Below, in pieces: positions 58,901 to 64,000 of a DNA stretch of 64,000 bases. A program made the translations under genes and the position numbers. This stretch comes from Margaritifera margaritifera (taxonomy: Eukaryota; Mollusca; Bivalvia; Unionida; Margaritiferidae): positions 1,896,001 to 1,960,000 of the forward strand of contig JAQPZY010001495.1 of assembly GCA_029931535.1 (NCBI GenBank), written 5' to 3'. Below the pieces are notes generated by a model. That model was not told where the DNA came from, searched no databases, and saw only the letters and a list, made by a program, of their open reading frames with translations. Every line of letters starts with the position of its first letter. Position 1 is the first letter of the stretch.

Positions 58901-59957
58901 CTACATGTACTTTCCTGGCACTATCATTATGTTCTATATATAGCAGCTGTATATGACAAATTTCCAAGAAAACACACGGGTTTCTTTAGTTTGAGTATGT
59001 ATTTTGTATATTCAGTGTATTAATTAAGAGAATTGGTTAGCGGACCAGTCTATGCTTTTAAAAAATGTTGCAAGTGTTAAGCCAAACAGGCTTTATCAAT
59101 GTGACTCATGGATGTTAAATGAATGAAAAATGTTAGAAAAGAGGGATCTTTTTAAACTTTAAAATATGTTGGATCAGAAAAATGACAAATCAGTATAGCC
59201 TGAGAAATTTATAAAAAAAAAAGAATATGAGAGTGATGCAATACAGCACTCGGGTTGAACACATCATGATGCTTGTTGCAGAATTTGTGCAGTTGACTTT
59301 ACAATCACTCGGTGAAAGTTAGACATGTAAACTAGTTAAAATGTGTGTTGTATATATAATTTGTCAATATGTTTTGTGTTTGTATTCTGGTACTAATCCA
59401 CATGGATTTTGACCATTTGTGACAAGAACTTGAACCAGCTGCAGATCCAGATTAGTAGCAAAAATAAATGTACATTTTTCATACAGTGTATTGTAATTAT
59501 GGCATGTAATATATAGATAACACTTTTTATGCTCAGATTATGCTCTTTTGACACTTGGATTACACTTATACCTCTCTTGGGGTTGGCAGGTATAACATTC
59601 AGTCTCTTTAGGTCTGCATGTCTATGGTTTATTGAGAGAATAGTTACCCTCAGAAAAGCATGGGGAAATACGTTGGAGGAACCGGTTAGGGACATGATTC
59701 ATATCCTTGTCTCATCATGAATCTCTTCCTCCTCCAACAGCCAGATGCTTGTTTTGGCACTTTGTGATTCACATTATACCTCACATGTTCAGAGGCCTTA
59801 TTTTATAACGGTTTGTTTTGAAAATATTACATAAAAGAAATTAAATGGTTGTATGTCATATATCATAGACTTGTATTTCACTTACAGCAATATTAAGAAA
59901 GAGGACAGAGAAAAAGCTGAGCACAGAAAAAAGCGAAAGAACGATAGAAGTTAATGA
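33578..59957 (+). CDS. TIMM44: TIMM44, mitochondrial import motor tether, N-terminal part (join of 7 exons)
   Basis: Join: 33578-33691, 36402-36491, 37917-37994, 40876-40956, 49198-49347, 58095-58164, 59888-59957. All introns are GT-AG and 653 nt stay in one frame (217 codons plus 2 nt). TIMM44 is a peripheral protein on the matrix face of the inner membrane. It binds the TIM23 channel and recruits mtHsp70 and its J-protein partners to pull in presequence proteins. Recognisable are AKNKEMK-ESLKKFREE, the charged coiled-coil region, VVKKKLEDLGKKV, GESIGKSAPFR, GVRAVKEEIDES and LRKRTEKK, in the order of animal TIM44. The first exon and the C-terminal Tim44 domain (membrane-binding, about half of the usual 450 residues) are outside or unseen. 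Introns of 1.4-8.7 kb are loaded with transposons. Frame intact, so the gene looks functional. Confidence 0.93.
34320..34957 (+). pseudogene. piggyBac transposase relic with internal deletion
   Basis: After an acidic, frame-broken N-terminal part (34320-34560), the frame at 34566-34850 reads DEDLWQDLVTETNFYVVQER, KWMPVDIPAMKAFMGFYFCM and LPSMNDYW. This is the 'xLIxxETNxYA...W..v...EMkaFlGl.i.MGi..LPs..dYW' signature at the head of the piggyBac-type (DDE_Tnp_1_7) domain. Immediately after, KDTKTVLVLSNLYDPTS and INHRAG come from the C-terminal end of the same domain. The catalytic aspartate region between the two is deleted. It lies in the first visible TIMM44 intron and abuts a DIRS fragment. 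Confidence 0.82.
34960..36318 (+). mobile_element. DIRS retrotransposon fragment (gag to start of RT)
   Basis: The gag-like part at 35252-35490 (EVWTFVRAVNKVYCLLHPDL, FSPVWRG) matches the DIRS gag at 43340-43500, although both are degraded. Toward the end, across frames, come RSNDWAVSID-like and DLQDAFFHTPIFSAHRKVLW. This is the first RT motif, and the element stops there (about 36318). A C-run at 36019-36036 and several frameshifts interrupt it. It is 3'-truncated, with RT core, RNase H, methyltransferase-like and recombinase parts missing. It is inserted next to the piggyBac relic. Confidence 0.72.
36402..36491 (+). CDS. TIMM44: TIMM44 exon (start of mature protein)
   Basis: Acceptor ACTGTATTTTAG and donor GTAAATGG; 90 nt, phase 0. 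CRQMSSGERNFFKQFIENLK, then TEWAKNKEMK. RQMSSG is a likely processing-site region. 'ENLKTEWAKNKEMK' is the conserved first helix of mature TIM44. A truncated DIRS copy ends only about 85 bp upstream. Confidence 0.93.
36500..37910. other. TIMM44 intron, no distinct element recognised
   Basis: AT-rich intron sequence. Polypyrimidine tracts and CCACCCCAC runs are present near 37360-37410, but I see no gene or transposon signature. Confidence 0.4.
37917..37994 (+). CDS. TIMM44: TIMM44 exon (charged helix)
   Basis: Acceptor CTCTTTCCAAG, donor GTGAGT; 78 nt, phase 0. ESLKKFREERDRLEKSESLQ, then KVREKF. This highly charged helical segment is in the mtHsp70/TIM23-interacting N-terminal half of TIM44. 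Confidence 0.95.
38376..38587. mobile_element. 212-bp MITE, CxxTATATACTC family
   Basis: The left terminus CTGTATATACTCTTATAAG and right terminus GAGTATATATGG are flanked by TA (38374-38375, 38588-38589). The inside repeats the phrase CAGATCTGxGTCTxTG and its reverse complement, giving nested hairpins. It is the same family as 47672-47887. Confidence 0.8.
38860..39135. repeat. MITE-derived and SINE-like fragments
   Basis: 38905-38970 repeats the interior of the 38376 MITE (CATAGACC...CAGATCTGGGTC). Just after it, 39055-39115 has a loose tRNA-like head: TGGCTCAGGTGGT as box A and GGTTCAAGCTC as box B. The latter could be a decayed SINE. Both are fragments. Confidence 0.4.
39240..40440. other. 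TIMM44 intron with a short microsatellite
   Basis: A (TATG)n-(TA)n-(CA)n compound microsatellite lies at about 39795-39847. Otherwise AT-rich intron with no recognisable gene. Confidence 0.5.
40629..40669. other. GC-rich hairpin in TIMM44 intron
   Basis: GGGTGGGGGACAC is followed by AGTGTCCCCTACCC, a 13-bp stem with one mismatch and almost no loop. Two further copies of the phrase GGTGGGGGACACAGTGTCCCC are not seen in the window. Function unknown; it may be the centre of a small palindromic repeat. Confidence 0.6.
40876..40956 (+). CDS. TIMM44: TIMM44 exon
   Basis: Acceptor CAATTATCACAG, donor GTAGTATTC; 81 nt, phase 0. DRISAEGAETSTVVKKKLED, then LGKKVSE, the 'xVLRKKLxELxxxVxE' stretch of TIM44 orthologues. 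Confidence 0.95.
42100..43800 (+). pseudogene. DIRS gag-like relic
   Basis: At 42175-42300 the frame reads MSQCGHKKTPWDTHPTC, HCQRTDGCLFCCLCS. This Cys/His-rich segment has the CxxH...DxHxxC...C...CxxC spacing of DIRS first-ORF zinc motifs. Further on come KIWSFDAAV (43340), FSPVWRDSQR (43465) and a proline-rich tail to about 43790. Reading changes frame at least four times. The product would be the nucleocapsid-like protein of the element. The match to 35252-35490 helps confirm this. Long minus-strand open frames in this GC-richer zone are shadows. Confidence 0.65.
43960..44600 (+). pseudogene. DIRS reverse transcriptase relic, active site damaged
   Basis: Across three frames the sequence reads NRFIQEEPFEMETVASVR-like, RTSNWAVSIDLQDAYLHT, FAWTGRFSKFVLCRLDL, HIRSLGIPILQYFDALLIH, LGLNPSLEKSELVPSQDFVG and NRGIIHVPLD. 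These are RT motifs in the correct order: SIDLxDAY carries the first Asp, then the FxxxCxLxL primer-grip side, then the YxDD box. The YxDD box is YFDA (44325-44336), with the second catalytic Asp changed to Ala. After it, RNase H is not recognisable and the methyltransferase-like segment (NNKLNFYISPVSDQRVWAVD, about 44865-44925, then FAYDFPPFRMIPQVL) follows. Confidence 0.85.
45270..46140 (+). pseudogene. DIRS tyrosine recombinase relic, catalytic residues lost
   Basis: The N-terminal SAM-like part reads CPSMSAVTDFLLEERECSIS and TIKSYREALSQHAQVL (45320-45425). The catalytic part, across frames, includes LCRVRTVQFYLAASKMRIK (45730) and TISRWIVLTIKRAYQSHTEK, then KIKTHEVQVIATS, stop, and SLKDVLRATFWQSHTAFFSF (to 46034). 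The HxxR box is HEVQ (Gln codon 45936-45938) and the usual nucleophilic Tyr after the 'FWxSHTxFxxF' motif is Asn (46035-46037). A stop replaces the expected Trp at 45954-45956. The recombinase is dead. This enzyme would normally integrate the circular DIRS DNA. Confidence 0.83.
46521..47671. other. TIMM44 intron, no exon recognised
   Basis: Includes two similar phrases around 46890-46990 and 47200-47345 (TGTTAATGTGATC, TCTCAGAGAAA and its inverse, TCACATTAGTATTAAA) which together suggest an old inverted or direct duplication of roughly 300 bp. Not further identified. Confidence 0.4.
47672..47887. mobile_element. 216-bp MITE, CxxTATATACTC family
   Basis: Termini CCATATATACTCGAGTATAAG and CTTATACGCGAGTATATATGG are inverted repeats flanked by TA (47670-47671, 47888-47889). 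The interior holds two hairpins, each built from CAGATCTGGGTCTATGCAG or CAGATCAGGGTCTATGTTG with its complement. TA targets and termini fit a Tc1/mariner-superfamily derivative. Relatives: 38376-38587, and fragments at 38905, 5867 and 58311. Confidence 0.85.
47890..49197. other. TIMM44 intron, nothing distinct
   Basis: AT-rich intron up to the acceptor at 49197. Short open frames (for example 48594-48782) lack recognisable motifs. Confidence 0.4.
49198..49347 (+). CDS. TIMM44: TIMM44 exon
   Basis: Acceptor TTATTTTTCAG, donor GTAATG; 150 nt, phase 0. It includes FAKKGREFTEELSKSAGR, ETLYKQGESIGKSAPFRTFS. Amphipathic helices with a GE.IGK..PFR motif are typical of TIM44. The preceding 8.2-kb intron contains the DIRS element at 41.3-46.5 kb. 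Confidence 0.95.
49838..49938. repeat. 33-bp minisatellite, three units
   Basis: CCTTTTGTTGGTATTATTAT plus TATTGTTTTTGGT repeated three times with few changes. The 80-85-residue hydrophobic or Asn-rich open frames over it are artefacts. Confidence 0.9.
50450..51260. repeat. satellite array, period about 140 bp, AAGGTCAAAGGTCA family
   Basis: About six diverged units. Landmarks are AAAGGTCAAAGGTCA-GTGTGACTGA, AGAAAAATGGCTTCCGCACAA, TTAGTTCTACATCAC, CCTGGACCAAACTTTGTGGA, TGGCTTGCACTTGG and AAGAAGCCTAT. Related monomers lie at 31410-31740. Open frames on the minus strand here are repeat products. Non-coding, in the 8.7-kb TIMM44 intron. Confidence 0.85.
51420..52860. repeat. satellite array, period about 145 bp, nine units
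   Basis: The landmark TTGGTCCTAAATGAAAATGG recurs at about 51609, 51750, 51892, 52038, 52186, 52331, 52477, 52621 and 52767, with spacing 141-148. Each unit also has ATATGGCCACCATGGCAGCC, ATCTTGAAAATCTTGTTATC, CTACTCCTCCTGAATGGATG and GACTTCTTATGATGTCTA. The 5' edge (GCTCTACTGGTCGTAGACCA, 51433) is a short palindrome, and both ends share GTCTGTCCATC and GCACAAGTTT phrases. One and a half more units are at 55255-55490. It is different in sequence from the array just upstream but has nearly the same period. Confidence 0.88.
52888..52972. repeat. (TA)n microsatellite
   Basis: About 42 TA units with one TTA phase change, directly at the end of the 145-bp satellite. Confidence 0.97.
53110..53400. 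repeat. two-unit tandem repeat, period about 140 bp
   Basis: CATTGTCTTCTACACTTTGG... (53123) and CATTGTCTTCTGCAATTTGA... (53263) start two units that share GTCTACCTGGGCTTGGAGA/GTTCTACCAGGGCTATGGAGA and GTGTAAAGTAATTAGGC-type phrases. Unknown origin. Confidence 0.55.
53435..54455 (+). mobile_element. Tigger-like element, rearranged copy
   Basis: The left terminus is CAGTGAAACCCCGCAATAAC after TA. Behind it are two subterminal units with GAATTCxxATATAACACGATC and TGGCGTGGCTCCC, as at the right end of 25579-27509. Two tandem units of about 170 bp follow (53885-54000 and 54045-54150, ATACAATCATTGCTCAAACA). The part from 54150 (GGGTGCTTATGTAGAGACTG) is inverted relative to its place in the 25.6-kb copy, so the element is internally rearranged. 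The right end is replaced by the 88-bp MITE described next. No transposase coding. Confidence 0.7.
54456..54543. mobile_element. 88-bp palindromic MITE
   Basis: CAGTAAAACCCTGCAATAACGC at the left is mirrored by GCGGGGTTTCACTG at the right. TA flanks both sides (54454-54455, 54544-54545). The middle (ACCCCGCTTTTTCTGCGATC) is a further stem. A minimal non-autonomous Tigger-type element using the same termini as its neighbour. Confidence 0.82.
55255..55495. repeat. detached 1.5 units of the 145-bp satellite
   Basis: TAGTTGGTCTTAAATGAAAA, CATCCAATATGG, ATCTTGTTATCGCT and GATGTCTGCTTTGTCCTAAA match the array at 51420-52860, 2.4 kb away, in the same orientation. Confidence 0.8.
55525..57040 (-). 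pseudogene. unidentified protein-coding relic
   Basis: Codon-like sequence runs along the minus strand from about 57040 to 55525 over several frames. Segments are SAERTSLIKHRDISRLSGQD (near 56990), KEDAQVVRIFVCDAEVWTEQ (56760), SKIKLAFNKAQDSTF, VYTDELGPIICVSGYYPMWV (56320), QIVLADGQCYRTQEKHVQII (56230), WYTDFCEAAKELASKVF and EFQEFNIRPFLPFN (55545). I do not recognise the family. Many stops and frameshifts, GC-richer than its surroundings, and no terminal repeats seen. It could be a processed pseudogene or the interior of an unclassified transposon. It sits antisense in a TIMM44 intron. Confidence 0.5.
57205..57441 (+). mobile_element. tRNA-derived SINE with mollusc-like tail
   Basis: Box A is in GGTGGCCAAGTGGTCTAAGG (57216 on) and box B is GGTTCAAGTCT (57279-57289), the internal RNA polymerase III promoter of a tRNA-like head. 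The tail contains GGTTCCCGTGGGTTGGTGG, TTTCCGGGGTTTTCTCGGG, TTCTTCCTCCACC and GCTGAAAAATGGCGTTAAAC, a conserved tail type known from molluscan SINEs. No poly-A is obvious. SINEs are moved by a partner LINE. Not a functional tRNA: no closed acceptor stem. Confidence 0.8.
57442..58094. other. TIMM44 intron, nothing distinct
   Basis: AT-rich intron leading to the acceptor at 58094; no gene or element recognised. Confidence 0.4.
58095..58164 (+). CDS. TIMM44: TIMM44 exon
   Basis: Acceptor TTGTTTTCAG, donor GTATAC; 70 nt, phase 0 in and 1 out. GVRAVKEEIDESTLSRGKLY, then KAP. Directly matches the 'GVxxVKxEIDxS' segment of TIM44. Confidence 0.95.
58311..58431. repeat. fragment of the CxxTATATACTC MITE family
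   Basis: GGGTCCAACTGCAAACAACA...CAACAGATCAGGGTCTGTGT...CAAACTGCATAGACCCTGAG matches the interior of 47672-47887. The terminal repeats are missing. Confidence 0.7.
58432..59887. other. TIMM44 intron, one faint tRNA-like trace
   Basis: 58512-58560 (GTAGCTTAGATTGTAAAGCG, then AAGTTCGAGGC) resembles the head of a tRNA-derived SINE but is not a tRNA gene. The rest is AT-rich intron. Confidence 0.35.
59888..59957 (+). CDS. TIMM44: TIMM44 exon, last one visible
   Basis: Acceptor TTTCACTTACAG, donor GTAAGA; 70 nt, phase 1 in and 2 out. ILRKRTEKKLSTEKSERTIE, then VNE. 'LRKRTE' marks the boundary before the C-terminal Tim44 domain. No downstream exon is found before 64000; the intron holds a DIRS relic. 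Confidence 0.93.
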
Positions 59958-60359
59958 GTAAGACTATTTATCTGTCTTGTAATCCCTCTCAAGAGCCATT
60001 TGTTAATCTATTTCTTTCTTTGTTTTTTCTGATCCTCTCTCTCTCTTGCATGCTCTATCTCCTGGTAGTGGCAATAAAACTGGAGTCGGTCTACTATATA
60101 GTAATGTACAAAAGTGCATTAAATTATTTATGTTATCTGTATTGTGAACTCGGAATAGAATCATATCAAGAAAATTCCCATTATATTTTGCATGTTTAAA
60201 TGGATTCTTTCAAAGTTTCCATGTCACTTCTATAGTAAAAGGAGATTTTTATGACATTTCAAGACAAAATTCTTTGCTTCATTTTGCTGATTGTGTACTG
60301 CATACTCAACCCAATGTATATTTGATAAATAAATTTCTACTGACATTAAATTGAGTGCA

Positions 60360-63330
60360 TAATGCCCTGGCTGGCTGGCCGACTCACCAGCTGGACTGAT
60401 CATATCCATAATGCCAGTACATGGCAAACTGGCATTGGAGCTGTCCAGCCTGGCCCAATTGACTGCGCTGGACAGGCATTCCCCAGCCGGACTACACTCT
60501 ATCCTGGACATGACTCGGCCGGCCCCCCTAGCATATCCCAACAGGTAGAGGCTTTTGTTTCTGTACACATGGTTACAATTCAGTGTCAGCACTGCCATAC
60601 AAAATGCTATACCCCTAGATGCAGAGGGTACAAAAGGAGGACAACCTCCCGGTGGACGAGGGGGGTGACACAGATTTGCCTGAAAATTCCGATTAAACCA
60701 AGGAAAAGACAGAATTCAGTTTTAAGGTGGCTATAGAAGGCTATAGGTGGCTATAGAAGAGATATACAGAATTTTGCCTCAATCTGAATGCCTTCTCTGC
60801 TGGCAATCAATACAAGGTCAAGGCTTCAGTGGTCGATGATGAAGATGACAAACATCCATCCTTCAGAATTTTACCACAAGCATCAAAGATTGTTAGAAAG
60901 TACCAGGCGTCTCTCTGATAAAATTTGCAACCCTGTTAATTCAAGGTCCTTCTTTTCAGGGAGTCCGTTTTGCCTGCAATTTTCTGACCACACTGGTACA
61001 ATCACATACCGATGTTTATCATTTGGATGTACCTAGTCTAGACAATGATATTACTGCCATTAACATGTCTGCTGCACTCTGTTATAAAGTGGATAGACAA
61101 ATGTTTAATGCCACATCTGAGTTGTTCAGGAATGTCGTGTCGACTTCCTCCCTACTCAATCTGATATCTCCCGCAATATTTTGCAATGTCAAGAAGGCCA
61201 GAAGTGACCATGCCTGAGAATCTGTATTTCATATCACCAAGGTAGTCAATAGGGCTGCTCACTACACAATGACGAATCCCCTGATGGCTTATTGTAACCT
61301 TGACTTGATGAGAAGAGATGTGTTCTTGCAATTTTCTCTTAAACCCCATCATGTAGCAACCCTGTGCTCCCTCTGGTTCCTCCCTTCTGTTTGGGGGTCG
61401 AATTGATGAGGCGAGAAAGCAGATGGCACAGAAGTTGCCCCTTCATCTGTTCATGCAACCCGTATCTCTGTACAGCCCATCAGGGGGCATGCCAAAGAAG
61501 GGATGATTGTCAACAAAAAGACTGCAGGGGTAATTCTCATCAACAATGACGACCTTTTTGTGGCCAGGCAAGTTATATGTGGCCATATGCCCCTAACTTC
61601 CACAGGTAGGCCAGGAGGGAGAGAAAATGGTTTCTCCTCTTCCAAGCCTTCTGTCAACCAATAATGACTTGCTGTCCCTGCCGCCTGCTGGCAATCCTCC
61701 TGTGGATGCCATGGCAATCCTCCTGTGGATGCCAGACTCCATCTGTTCTGCCAGACTTGGTTCAGCCTATTTCTGATGAACAGTTGGGCCATCCAAGTCA
61801 TTTCAGAGGGGCTCAGGATCTCGTTCATTTCCCTTCATGACGGAGTTCCAAGCAATCGAATGAAGGCAGACATTTTACAGAGGGTGATAGAGCTTTTGCT
61901 TGTAAAGCAGGTGGTAGATGTAGTTTAACAACCAAACTCCCTGGGTTTGTATTCCAGACATTTTTCTGGTTATGAAAACCATTGGAAAATTGAGACCTGT
62001 CATAGACTTGAGCAGAATCTATTGAATAATTACTGCCCCAAAGTTCAGGATGGAGATGGCAAGGTCTGTCCATCTGTCTGGAGGATGAGACAGATACACA
62101 ATCAGTCACAAAATGTCCAACATGTATTTCCCTATACCTATTCACATGGTATCATGCAAATACACTCGCTTTGGCTGCAACATGGTAGTGTACCAGTACC
62201 ATGCCCTTCCATTCGACCTCAATCTCTGTCCCATGGGCCTTCACCAAAATGTTGGACTGTGCCATATCCCAATTCAGACCATCCTTCTCCACAGTGAAGG
62301 CAGTATACCTGGACTATATACTGCAAAAACATTTGGTAAGTCTGGTTTTGGTTCATGATAACAACAACTTTCTCTACCTCATTCACAGTTTAGGGTGGAT
62401 AGTCAGTGTGGTGAAGTCAGATCTTGTCCCTTCTGAACAGTTTGTTCATCTTGATATGGAATTTCTAACTGGTCATCTTCCAAACACAGCAACATTATCC
62501 TTGGTCTGCTTAATGCAGCAGCAGACCTGGTTCACCTCAGCCACCTTTACACGCACCCTCTGTAGATGGTCCTTCTGGCACTGTGGAACCTGATCTCCGG
62601 TAATTTACATCATCAGATTATGATCTCGACCAAAATCAAACCTTTCCTGCTTCAGTGGCAAGACAGCGAATGGTTATCAGTGGGAATTCCTTTAGAAGCC
62701 CCACAACTGGAAATCACAATCTGTATAGCTGCCAGTTTGTCTGGTGCTGGGAGGCATACTTGCTACTGGACTTTGTGACAGTAAGAGAAGGCTCTTCACA
62801 TCAGTCTCCTGGAAACAAAGGCCATTCTCAGTGCCTCCCACACTTGGGTGGAATGCATCTGAAGGAAGATAGTTCTGATACTGTTCGACAATTAGTGAAC
62901 TACCTCTTCAAACAATGGGGAACGGAATCACCAGACCGTTGCATTATGGTACGTGAGTGCCTTCATTGGTGTGTCCAGTACCATAAAAACATACAAGTGC
63001 AACACATCCCAGGCAGGCTCAATGTCCTGGCTGACTCATCATCAAGGAGAGGCAAATTGCTTCATACAGAGTGATGTCTCCATCCCTCTATCTTCCATCA
63101 AGACTGTGCCCTGTGAGGCCGACCAATGCTTGACCTATTCGCCACAAAGTGGAACAACAGCGGGGAGGGAATATGGGCATATGACTTCCCTCCAGCAGTT
63201 CTAAAACTGAAACTAATCCAGAAAATGATGTGCAGGGCTTGCAGAATTCATGCGTGGGTTCAGGCAGCTCACATGTACATACACCTGCAGAATTCTCATC
63301 GCAAGTGCATTATGAGGTCAATACAGTACA
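60360..63330 (+). mobile_element. DIRS-like retrotransposon relic, second lineage
   Basis: GC-richer than the flanks and coding-like on plus across many frames. Gag-like part: NSRSFFSGSPFCLQFSDHTG (60930). RT: DLSRL-like and LLNNYCPKVQDGDG (62020), YQYHALPFDLNLCPMGLHQN (62190), HSLGWIVSVVKSDLVPSEQF and HLDMEFLTGHL (62380-62490). RNase H: DSEWLSVGIPLEAPQLEITI with AASLSGAG (62660-62750), where the usual first Asp of 'TDAS' is Ala. Then HIPGRLNVLADSSSRRG (63003). Methyltransferase-like: MLDLFATKWNNSGEGIWAYD (63126). No recombinase follows; the copy stops near 63330. Sequence differs strongly from the 41-46 kb copy, so it is another DIRS lineage. It is in the intron after the last visible TIMM44 exon. 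Confidence 0.8.
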
Positions 63331-63519
63331 TTTGACCTTTTGTATGAATTTTCAGCTAAGTACATGTACTTTTCAAGCCTAAAAACAGGATTCTTTTTAG
63401 AAACTCCCAATGTCTGAATCGTGCAGTTATTGTTGGTCAGAAATCAGACCCTTTGGACATGTCCAGCAAATATGAATGTTGCGGTGGGAAAAAACTTTGT
63501 CATAAGTTTCTGTGAATGT

Positions 63520-63983
63520 ATTAGCAAGAAATTAATATTATGATTCGACTGGATCTATCAATAAATTATGCTTCTTTGTGGACATTTTTGATGGAATTAC
63601 TATCATGGATACAACCAGATAGTCGACCGGTGAGAGATAGTTTCTCTTAACTATTTACGCTTAAGTTGTCGATTTCGTATTCATAAAAATAAATATTAAA
63701 TACGTAATGACTGTTTTAAGTAGTTCTTGTTTAATATGGAACAAGTTTATAACTGCGTCAATGAAGTCCATAGTATTGCCCCGCCCCCCTGATTTAAGAT
63801 GGTAACTGTACCAATGAAGCACGTAGTTTTGAGCCCACTCTTATACCCCCCTCCCTTTTTTTTTTGTTGGTGCATGCATCATTTTCTTCAGCTAAATGAT
63901 TTGGTTGGTTATAGCATGGTTCGGTACATAGCATCATGTTGTTTTGTGGACCCTGACCATCGTGCTATAGCAGGGTTTCACTG
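63520..63983 (-). mobile_element. end fragment of a Tigger-like element
   Basis: Matches 25579-26000 in reverse complement: ATTTTTGATGGAATTAC (63583), AGATGGTAACTGTACCAATG (63798), TGCATGCATCATTTTCTTCA (63871), and terminus CGTGCTATAGCAGGGTTTCACTG followed by TA (63984-63985). Only about 460 bp of one end is present, next to the DIRS relic, so the element is truncated or interrupted on its left. Confidence 0.78.
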
Positions 63984-64000
63984 TACATGGTGGTCAGTAT

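Noticed and set aside
60230..60736. Independent 122-124-codon genes on both strands
   Set aside because: Overlapping antisense frames in the 5' part of the DIRS-like relic; no recognisable protein besides that context.

Overview
Eukaryotic (metazoan) genomic DNA, AT-rich, with spliced genes and very many transposon relics. The organism is most likely a lophotrochozoan and probably a bivalve mollusc. That is an inference from the mix of DIRS retrotransposons, Polinton relics, pogo/Tigger, hAT and piggyBac relics, a tRNA-derived SINE with a mollusc-like tail, and 'GGTCAAAGGTCA' satellite DNA. No intact transposase or retrotransposon gene is present.

Only two host genes can be read, and they point away from each other. 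On the minus strand at the left edge are two exons (2894-2814, then 1893-1820) of a DZF-family double-stranded-RNA-binding protein, ILF3/NF90-like (ZFR and STRBP are relatives). On the plus strand, seven GT-AG exons between 33578 and 59957 keep one reading frame and encode the N-terminal part, about 217 residues, of TIMM44, the matrix-side subunit that tethers mtHsp70 to the TIM23 import channel. Its first exon (5') and its C-terminal membrane-binding domain are not visible here.

Layout. 0-9 kb: a Tigger-like element, the ILF3-like exons, dispersed repeats and a 2.0-kb element with an apparent 5-bp target duplication. 9-19.6 kb: satellites and microsatellites around a dead Polinton fragment (capsid and protease relics) joined to a dead non-LTR retrotransposon fragment. 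19.6-30 kb: a 2.4-kb imperfect palindrome, a pogo-like element, a Tigger-like element, and a hAT element inserted into an older transposase relic. 30-33.5 kb: diverged duplications and satellite monomers. 33.5-60 kb: TIMM44, whose introns hold a piggyBac relic, two DIRS copies (one nearly complete with inverted termini), several MITEs, two adjoining satellite arrays with periods near 140 bp, a Tigger-like element, an unidentified minus-strand coding relic and a SINE. 60-64 kb: a third, different DIRS relic and the end of another Tigger-family copy.

I see no prokaryotic-type system, CRISPR array, rRNA gene or functional tRNA gene. The strongest observations are nested insertions with readable target sites, catalytic-residue losses in the DIRS and Polinton relics, the large palindrome, and the unidentified minus-strand relic at 55.5-57.0 kb. 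All alignments were made by eye, so repeat borders are approximate unless a target duplication is given.
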